This document shows, in pieces, positions 1 to 7,000 of a stretch of DNA of 8,392 nt (position 1 is its first letter; each line of letters opens with the position of its first letter). Where the stretch lies: contig DATGXO010000146.1 of the NCBI GenBank assembly GCA_035298965.1, forward strand, positions 1-8,392. Direction: 5' to 3'. The DNA comes from CAJCBL01 sp035298965. Its GTDB lineage: Bacteria > Verrucomicrobiota > Verrucomicrobiia > Opitutales > Opitutaceae. The notes under the pieces are model-generated. The model saw only the letters and a program-made list of their open reading frames with translations. It searched no databases and was not told the origin of the DNA. The position numbers and the translations under genes were made by a program.

Positions 1-843
1 CACGTTCGGCAGGTGTTCGATCAGGCGCGGTCGCGGCGCCCCCGCCTTGCCCTTTGCCACCTCCGCGCGCACCAGGATTCGATCCACTTGCACGTCCTGT
101 GGCCAATCCCGCGCGATCCGTTTCACTTCGTAGCTGCGCACGCCGGCAAAGAGCCGCAGCGCCACAGCGGGCAACAGCCACGGGGCCCGCTCGCCCGTCG
201 CCTCGAGGATCCGTTTCACCTGGTCGACCGAGTAGAAGGGCGGTGTCGGTCGCGCCACTCGCACTTTGCGCACCTGTAGCATCGGATCGTCCACGCGCCA
301 GCCACGCCGGCGGCACCACGCCATGAAGGTGGCGAACATCCGGCGCATGTTGGCTCGGGTCTCGATGGCGTGCGGAAACGCCAGCAACGCGCTCTCGATC
401 TCGCCGGCGCTCGGATCAGCCACCGTCCGCGTCTCCCCGAGTTTTGTGATCAGTCCGCCGATCGATCCTTTCAGTGCGTATTGGTATCCCGGGCTGTTAC
501 CCTGTTGGTCCTCGAGGAAGCTCGTCAACGCCACGCTCAAGGTCGGGCTAGCCACGCCCGCGATGCGCTCCCGCCATTCCTGCGCCACGCGCACCAGGTC
601 GGTACCACCCGCCATTGCTTTCGCTTCTCGAAATTCTCGGATTTCCGCCGGGGCCAATGTGGCCACCGTGGCCGCCGCTCCCCACTGGTGGTGCTGCTGT
701 GACACCTTTGCAGCGTGCAGTTCGGCCTCGGCCTTGGTTTGGCAGGCATGGCGCACCCGTTTTCCCTTCACTCCATCCGGGCGGTACTGCACAATCCACG
801 GTCTCTTTCGACCGTCCGCGCGGGAGTAGATGGCAATCTTCAT
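1..843 (-). CDS. int: Tyrosine recombinase (phage integrase), N-terminal 281 residues, C-terminus beyond the window
   Basis: This site-specific recombinase would integrate and excise the phage genome at a host tRNA gene. The minus-strand frame from ATG at 843 to the window edge is open for all 281 codons. Residues about 14-50 (WIVQYRPDG, then QTKAEAELHAAK) look like the beta-sheet arm-binding domain of phage integrases. Residues about 90-190 are helical and fit the core-binding domain (FMAWCRRRGW near 172-181). The catalytic domain begins near 205. LRLFAGVRSYEVKRIARDW carries the box I arginine (R236). AEVAKGKAG carries the beta-hairpin lysine (K264 or K266). The later H-x-x-R, H/W and Tyr residues lie off the left edge, so activity cannot be judged. 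The first in-frame upstream stop is at 877-879. An in-frame GTG at 852 is the other possible start; neither has a strong ribosome binding site, the nearest purine run being at 864-871 (GGGGAAAA on the minus strand). The gene lies about 110 bases from the putative att core. The family call rests on motif recognition. Confidence 0.88.
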   Translation of the reverse strand, partial: MKIAIYSRADGRKRPWIVQYRPDGVKGKRVRHACQTKAEAELHAAKVSQQHHQWGAAATVATLAPAEIREFREAKAMAGGTDLVRVAQEWRERIAGVASPTLSVALTSFLEDQQGNSPGYQYALKGSIGGLITKLGETRTVADPSAGEIESALLAFPHAIETRANMRRMFATFMAWCRRRGWRVDDPMLQVRKVRVARPTPPFYSVDQVKRILEATGERAPWLLPAVALRLFAGVRSYEVKRIARDWPQDVQVDRILVRAEVAKGKAGAPRPRLIEHLPNV

Positions 844-863
844 GGTGGCCACATGGTGGCCAC
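842..863. repeat. Tandem 11-base repeat ATGGTGGCCAC x2 over the integrase start codon
   Basis: Two perfect adjacent copies occupy 842-852 and 853-863. Each contains the 8-base palindrome GTGGCCAC. The integrase ATG (843-841) lies at the edge of one copy, and the other copy places an out-of-frame ATG 11 bases upstream. The unit recurs in similar form on the far side of the tRNA fragment, so it is probably a protein-binding site. A recombinase arm site or a directionality-factor/repressor site is inferred, not shown. Confidence 0.7.
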
Positions 864-867
864 TTTT
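845..867. repeat. Left copy of the paired GTGGCCA repeat (candidate integrase arm site)
   Basis: This segment aligns with 1038-1061 in the same orientation. The two share GTGGCCA at the start and the 12-base block GGTGGCCACTTT (855-866 and 1049-1060), giving 20 matching positions over 24 columns with one single-base gap. It lies about 85 bases from the tRNA 3' end. Paired direct repeats either side of a core are the usual layout of arm-type sites in attP. Confidence 0.6.
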
Positions 868-872
868 CCCCG

Positions 873-900
873 GCGTTCAATGGCGTATAGTGGTGAACGC
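873..900. promoter_or_regulatory. Operator-like dyad upstream of the integrase
   Basis: A perfect 7-base inverted repeat, GCGTTCA (873-879) and TGAACGC (894-900), is separated by 14 bases. The interval contains a TATA-like block (886-889) that could serve as a -10 element on the minus strand (TATACG, 884-889), 40-odd bases before the integrase ATG. No good -35 match sits at the expected distance. The symmetry fits a dimeric repressor site, but neither promoter nor repressor is demonstrated. Confidence 0.4.
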
Positions 901-931
901 TGGTTTGCCTATTTCGGCCGCTTTCTCCTAT

Positions 932-955
932 GAAAACCAACCCTTCAGAGTTGGT
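932..955 (-). terminator. Hairpin with short T tract after the tRNA fragment, possible terminator of the giant gene
   Basis: On the minus strand ACCAACTC and GGGTTGGT form an 8-base-pair stem (one T-G wobble) around a TGAA tetraloop, followed by TTTC. The stem (936-955) includes the CCA end of the tRNA fragment. It lies about 110 bases past the stop codon of the giant gene and just before the integrase control region, where a terminator would insulate the integrase from late transcription. The T tract is short, so efficiency is doubtful. It may also be the original tRNA terminator carried within the core. Confidence 0.42.
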
Positions 956-1000
956 GCGGGCAGAGGGAATCGAACCCTCCTCTCAAGCTTGGGAAGCTAA
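952..1000 (-). other. Putative attP core: 3' half of tRNA-Gly (anticodon CCC)
   Basis: Read on the minus strand, this is a tRNA from the anticodon arm to the CCA end. The anticodon loop is TTCCCAA (989-995, anticodon CCC). The 3' anticodon stem GCTTG (984-988) is followed by the variable loop AGAG (980-983). The T stem is GAGGG/CCCTC around a TTCGATT loop (963-979). The acceptor 3' strand is TGCCCGC (956-962), followed by ACCA (952-955). No D arm or matching GCGGGCA acceptor 5' strand precedes it, so it is not a functional tRNA gene. tRNA 3' halves are classic phage and island integration cores, because recombination restores the host tRNA. The 5' anticodon stem TTAGC (996-1000) pairs poorly with GCTTG, with a T-T mismatch and a T-G pair, so identity to the host gene probably ends just inside that stem. 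Confidence 0.82.
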
Positions 1001-1037
1001 TGCGCTATTTTTGATTTTCAACGGTTTACAGATTTCT

Positions 1038-1061
1038 GTGGCCATTTCGGTGGCCACTTTA
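1038..1061. repeat. Right copy of the paired GTGGCCA repeat (candidate integrase arm site)
   Basis: The sequence has GTGGCCA at 1038-1044 and GGTGGCCACTTT at 1049-1060, matching the pair at the integrase start. The centre-to-centre spacing here is 12 bases, against 11 in the left copy. It ends three bases outside the stop codon of the giant gene (1064-1066), so it is not under that gene's coding constraint. This makes chance similarity from codon use unlikely. Confidence 0.6.
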
Positions 1062-1063
1062 GC

Positions 1064-4000
1064 CTAGTTTCGCGCCGACTCGCGCAGCTCCCGGCCGACC
1101 TTGGCGCGCACGAGGGCTTCGTCGTTCTGCGTGGCGAGAGCCTTCTGGATCTCGGCGTGCAAGAGGTCGATGCGTGGCGCCGCCTGGTAGCGGGCACGGG
1201 TGCGCTCACTGGCATCGGCACGCGGGAATAGTCGTCGGCCGGTGCCTTCCATTTCCTGCATGCGCAGGTAGTAGCGGTAGGCGCCGCGCAGCTGCTCCCG
1301 CTCGTAATCGTTGAGGGTGGCGAGGAAGTCCCCGCGCATGGCCTTCGACAAACCGTAGAGCGGATCCTGCGATCGCACGCTGCTTTCGAAGCGTTCGGCG
1401 GTGTAGCCGAACTCGAGCAGCCGTTGGTACATCGTCACCGCCGTTGGCACGTCGGCTTGGTAGATGGCGCGGCGGAATTGCCGCAACACCTGCGCCTCGG
1501 GAGCATCGTAGGCTGCACGGGCTTCGCGGCGCCCCGTCATCTTCTCCTCGTAGCGAGAGGCTTTATCCTTGATGGCGTAGAATGCCCAGCTCTCCGGGTC
1601 ACGCCGGCGCACCTGCAGAATCGCCTGCTGTGCCCACTCGCCGGCGTCGCGGCTGGCGACGTAGTCGCGGTTGATCGCGAGTTCGAGCATCTCCGCGGTA
1701 AACTGATCCGTCATCTGGCCGATGATCACGCGGCGCATGTCATAGCTGGGAATCGTGCGCTGGTCGGTCACATCGGGGAATGTCGACTTGCCCGAAACGA
1801 GCGTGTAGGGAATCTTCCATACCGGGCCGGCGCTGCCGATGGTGTTGTTGAGAAAATCCGGGACAATGTTTCCGGCAAATTCTCCTGCGGCGGTCTGCCA
1901 GTCTGTGCGGCCAGCAGTCACGTCGCCCACGAGGGCGGCAGCGCGGTTTCCGGAGAACCATTTGAGCACGTCGGAGAACGCCGTTGGCAGGTACACGACG
2001 CGAATCTTCCCGTTGTCATCGCGCCCGAGAAGCAGGTGGAACCGCCGGCGATCCTCTTCGCTCAGGTCGTCCTCGTCATCGCCGAACATCGACGCATTCC
2101 AGAGCGTCACCGCGAGGTACGGCAGAGCGAGGCGAAGCACCATGCCCATGCCCGCCCGGGCGCCGAGACTGGCTGCCTGTTTCGCGATCTGGCCCGCGGC
2201 CTGGCCGCCGGTGAGTTCGCCGCGCGTGAGCATATCACGCATATTTCGGAACAGGTTGGCGTGATAGCGGAAGTTTACCTCCGTCCACGCCCAGAAGGGA
2301 ATCGCGAGCGAGCGGAGCGAGTTTCCGTTGGGCGTCAGCTCGCCGTAGTCGCCGAACGTCGCGCGGCTGATCGCCGCCGCCTTACGCGCGCCGAGCTCTT
2401 CGTCGGCTTTCCGCTGTGCGCTCTCCAGTTCGACGCGCCGTTTGGCGCGGCCGTCTTTGCTCGCAAAGGCCTCTTCCCGCCGTCGACCGTGTTCGGTCCA
2501 TTGGAGCACGTAGGGTTGCGCCGACATCACTGCGCCGGTGCCTGGGCCTTGGCGGCCCATACCACGGCCGAGTCGGTCGATCTCGCGGATACCCTCCGGA
2601 GCGCCCACGCGCTGCAGCGCCTCTACGTTTCGCCAGTAGGCGCCGCCGTACTGCGGCCTGGAGCCGTTGCGGATCCGCTCGAGGTCGGCCCTGAATTTGG
2701 CGAACCGCAGCGTCGCTTCGCGCAGTTTCGACCATTCCATCGTGTTCCATCGGCTGCTCGTGAAATAGGAGGTCAACCGGTTCACTGTCGCACGCTTGAG
2801 CGCTTCTCCCGTCGTCTCGAAGGCCTCGAACGGACGCTGGGCGCGCAGCGCGTTTACTTCGGCGGCCGTGAGTGTATCCAGCACGCCCAGCCGAAAAGCC
2901 AACCGCACGTCGTCGCTTGCGCTCTCGTCTCCCGTCACAAACCGGTACACGTCGCGGCCGGCGTCGATGAGTCCGCGGGCCATCGCCGGGTCGGCTACGA
3001 GCACCTTCTCGAAATCCGACACCGCGTTGTTGAAGTCGAACCGCACCCAGTTCCACGGGGCGAAGAGGATAAAACGCTTCCAGAGTCCCTGTGTTCCGGC
3101 GAGCACCTTGACGAGCAGGTTGTCGGTTTTCTTCGCGCGGCGGCTCACGCCGCGCAGCGCCTCGGCGACCGGTTTTGGCAGCACCCACAGCTCCTTGCTG
3201 CCGGCCACGAGCATCTCCTGGATCTCGCCGGGTTGGAGCGGCAGGTTGCTCAGCCCCGCCTTGCGCAGTTCCTCGTGGAGCGGCCCGCTGCCGAGCACGA
3301 TGCCGAGGCGCTTGGCCAGCGCGTCGCGATCGAGCACAAGTTCCGGGTGCAGCGGGATCTCGTCGGGGTCGGGCGCATAGATCGCGTATTCATCCGCGTA
3401 TTGCTTGTGGAAGATCTGTTGCCACGTCACCGGCGGAGCGTCCGGATCGCGGCGGCGCGCCTGTTTCGCCTCCTCGATCAGCTGCGGTTTGATGTCTTCC
3501 CGGGCGATGTAGTCGCGCAGGATGTCGGCGCGGCGGTTGTGGGCGAGGACCTGCACGGCGTGGTAGTACATCGCCTTGAGGTAGTCGGTCTCGATCGGCT
3601 TCGTGCTGCCCACCGGGGTGATCAAGTAGGCGCGAAAATCCTGCGCGGTGCCGATCTTCACTCTGGCGAGGTTGCCGTCCCAGCGTTCGAGCATCACGTG
3701 CGGGAAGTAGTTGGTGTTGCTCCCCTCCGAGAACACGAAACCGCGGCGCTTCAACTCGTCGGCGATCCTCCCGACAAACGCCTTGTGTCGATCGCGCGCC
3801 TCGAGGATCGCAGCCTTCTGCGGGTGCTGGTGCGCGCGGGTCAGCCACAACTTGAAGAGGTGCTCCGCCTCCGCCGGGTTCAGGTTTCCCGGCAAGCTGA
3901 TCGGGCTGCCGTCGTCGCGGCGGTAGAGACGGCTCCGCGTGAACAGGTCGCCATAAAGCACCACGTTTTGGAAAATCCACCACGGGTCGCTGGCAAGCTC

Positions 4001-7000
4001 GCCCTCGATGCGTTTGATCTCTGCCCGGCGGCCTTGTTGCCCTGCCTCGTCCTTGGTGGCGGCGATCTGACGGTGCAGTTCCTGCAAACGAGCCTGTTTG
4101 TCGCGAGCCTCGCGGGTGGAGAGTTTTTGCAGCGGCGCCACGATGTCCGCCACGGCTTCCTCGGCCTCGCGCCGCACTGGTTCGTCGAGCCCCTGCAACA
4201 ATCGCAGTCCCTCGCGGAACGTCGCGAACTTTTCCGCCTGTCTGAAAGTCGGCAGTTCCGGCACCGCACTGCGGAAACCACGGATCAACTCGCCCACCTT
4301 CTCCACCCAACCGGCGACAGCGCTGCGCGGGGCGAGCGTGGCGGCGCTCACTTCGGAGCCGACCTGTTCGACACCTTCGCGCACCGGATAGGTTTCTTCC
4401 GGCGCATCCGGGATCGCGGCGGCCGCCTCACGGGCCAGCGTCTCCTGCGCATCGCGCTCCTGTTCCCGCGCAAACTCCTCGTCCTCGCGCGCGGCTTGCG
4501 TTTCCGGGGCCGGCTTTGCCTCGGTGGCGTCGATCTCCGCCTGGCGCTCGAGCGCGGCACGGCGCACGTCCATCTCCTCACGGGTGGCGCGCACGAGGTT
4601 GGCGAGGAAGCCGAGCTTCGCGCCGGCGCCGAGGTCGTCACCGGGGATCGCTGATTGCAGTTCCTTCAACCGCGCCAGTCGTTCGCCGAGCTGCGGCCCG
4701 GTGTACGCCGAGAAATCGTCGATGATGATCGGTCGCAGGTGCTGCGACAGCTCTTCGCCGGCGGCCAGCGGTTTCGCGTCGCTGTTGCGCGATGGATTCG
4801 GATCACCGAAGGCCAGTGGCATCTCCATCTGCGGCGGCGGGAACACACCGTCCTCGGCCGCGCGGCGGATCCGCGCGAGTTCCTGATGGATCGCGGTGCG
4901 TTGCTCAAGCAACGCCTCCGCCGGGCGCTTCTCCGCCTGGGCCTGTTCGATCTCGGCCGTCAGTTGGATGATGCGTTCCCGCATCTGGCGCACGCCGGGG
5001 ATTTTCGCGAGGGCGATGCTCACCGGGTCGACTTCCACTTTCTGCGCCTGCAACACCTTGGCGGCCGCGGCGCGCTCTCGTTTCGCGGCGGCCAACTGGC
5101 GCGTGAGTTTGCGCCCCTGTTCCTCCGCATCGGGGGACTGACTTTGTTCCAGCGCCGCGAGCTGCCGACCGATCTCGCGCACCTGGTCCTCGGCGCGATC
5201 GAGGCGCTCGCGCGGGTCGGCGGGTTTCTCGGGCGCAGGCTGATTCTCCGCGAGCCGAGGCGTCGCCTGTCGCTCCGCGTTCCGGGCAAACGCCGCGCCG
5301 GCGGCCGCCGTGCGTGCCGCGCTGTGGCCGCGGGTCAGAAAGGCCCGGAAATCGTCGATCAGGAAACTTTCCCGCGCCGTGTCGCGCAGTCCTTTGAAAT
5401 CCGCCACCCGGCGCCAAAGGCCGGCGAGGATTTCGCGCAGTCTGGCCGCCAGATCGAGCACCCATCCGGGTGTGTCGGCGTAGCGATAGCGGCGGCCGGC
5501 CCACTCGTCGTTGAGCGCCGCCATCAGTTCGCTAAACCATTCCTCGAGGCCGAGCTCGTCACCCGAAAGGATGTCCTGTTGCGACACCTCGGTGGCGATC
5601 TCGCCGTCACGCCAGAGTGGCGACCATTGTTCGGCAAGGTCGCGGTCGTAGAGCGTGCGCAGCGTCCCGCGGGTTTCATCCGAGAGCATGCGCCAGTACG
5701 CGTGGGCGCTCTCATGGAGCAGCCGGGCGAGTCCGGTCGCGCCGTCGTTGCGCAGCGCGGCGTCGAGACTGAGCACGATCAGGTCGCGTTCGGCGTGCAG
5801 CCGCGGCAGGTACACCGCTTGCACGCCTTCCGGCGGGTTCTCACCCTCGGCCTGCAGCGTGCGTTGCACGTTGTCGATCCGCACATCGATGTCGGCGAAA
5901 AGCGCCGGGAACATGGCCCGAAACCGACGTTCCAGTTTCGCGATACGCTTGCGCACCGCCGGTTCGATCTCGGCGGCCGGCGCGGGGTTCTGGTTGCGGG
6001 CAAAGCGCGCCGTGTAGGTGCGATCCGGCTGCGACTTGACGTCGGGCAACAGGTCGGCGACCGTCACCGTCGGAACGCCACTCTCGATCCGGTCTTCCGC
6101 CTGCTCTGCGGGCCGTCGCCGGCTGATACCAGAGTGGCGTTCTGTCGTTTCCAGATGGTGCAGCGTGGTGCGCCCAGCGAACTGCTTGGTGGTGATTCGT
6201 ACCGGCACTGTTTTCCCGTCGACGATGGCGGCGGCGACTCTCCGCTGGATCACCGGACCGCGCACGTCGGTCTGCTCCGGTTTTCCGATCGGCACACTCG
6301 TGCGGAGTAGCTCGGGCAACAGCGCCGCCACGCGAAACTCGCTCGGATTCGCCTGGAGTCGGGCCAGATGCTTGATGCCGTCGCGGGTGATCTCCACACC
6401 ACCGAAGGTCTGGCCGCGGTACGGCGCCAGCGCTTCGCGCAACCGCAGGGCGTTCGCCCGGTTGTCGGCGGTCCACTGTCCCGGCGGCGCTTCGATCGGC
6501 CGCACTTCGCTGCGGAGGTGCTCTTCCGTGATTCCAGCGGTGATCGGATCAGCACGGCGGGCCGCGGCCGCCCACCGCGCGCGCCCGCGCACCTGGTCCT
6601 CCGAGTACTGGCCTGTCGGCATCGCCTCGGGGATATCCGGCACCTCGTAATCCTCGGCGCGCAGTTCGTCCGGGGTGGCGCTGCGGGTGTTGCGATCGCC
6701 TTCAAAAAAGTCGACCTGATTAAAACCGGGAATCGTGCGGTCGGGCGCGAGCGGGTGCTGCTGCGGCCGCTGTACGGAAAACCGCGTCGCCGGCGGCAGG
6801 CTGCGGGCATATTCGGCGCGCGCCATTTCTCCGCGCTCGTAGAGCCGTGGTGTACGGCCCGCGGCCAGCTCGGCGATCCATGCGAGCACGTCGGCTTCGT
6901 CCTGCGGGCCGTTTTGCACGTCCTGTCGGATCTGTTGCGCGAGCGTGTCGAGGGTGTTGCCGTCCTCGCGCCACAGCTTGCGGTTCCTCCCCAGCTCGCT

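Larger units (their letters stand above)
844..1063. other. Non-coding attachment and regulatory region between integrase and giant gene
   Basis: This roughly 220-base gap contains no convincing gene. It holds, from left to right, a tandem repeat at the integrase start, a 28-base dyad, a hairpin, a tRNA-Gly 3' half and a second copy of the repeat pair near the stop codon of the giant gene. The 1001-1036 part is visibly AT-richer than the coding DNA around it, as is common next to integrase core sites. Taken together it reads as a complete phage attP plus the integrase control region. Confidence 0.7.

Noticed and set aside
658..673. A further GTGGCCAC/GTGGCC pair inside the integrase gene as another arm site
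   Set aside because: It encodes the Ala/Thr/Val run AATVATL, has a different spacing (9 bases), and lacks the CTTT extension, so GC-rich codon use explains it.
266..829. A 187-codon plus-strand frame
   Set aside because: It lies opposite the integrase frame, which has clear tyrosine-recombinase motifs. The plus-strand product has none.
886..891. A plus-strand -10 element (TATAGT)
   Set aside because: No acceptable -35 about 17 bases upstream and no plus-strand gene downstream. It is better viewed as the centre of the dyad.
548..940. A 130-codon minus-strand frame covering the integrase start and the leader
   Set aside because: It is in a different frame from the integrase, reads through the repeats and dyad, and gives a Gly/Arg-rich product with no family resemblance.
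952..1030. A complete tRNA-Gly gene
   Set aside because: Only the anticodon loop to CCA is present. The upstream 30 bases have no D arm, no GCGGGCA acceptor strand, and a mismatched anticodon stem.
1424..4654. A 1076-codon open frame on the plus strand, antisense to the giant gene
   Set aside because: Long antisense frames are common opposite GC-rich genes with strong third-position bias. Its product is rich in His, Arg and Val, with no recognisable domain, while the minus strand gives coherent domains throughout.
4655..6310. A 551-codon plus-strand open frame (and another at 6368-7348)
   Set aside because: Same explanation: a mirror of the real minus-strand coding frame, with basic low-information translation and no motifs.
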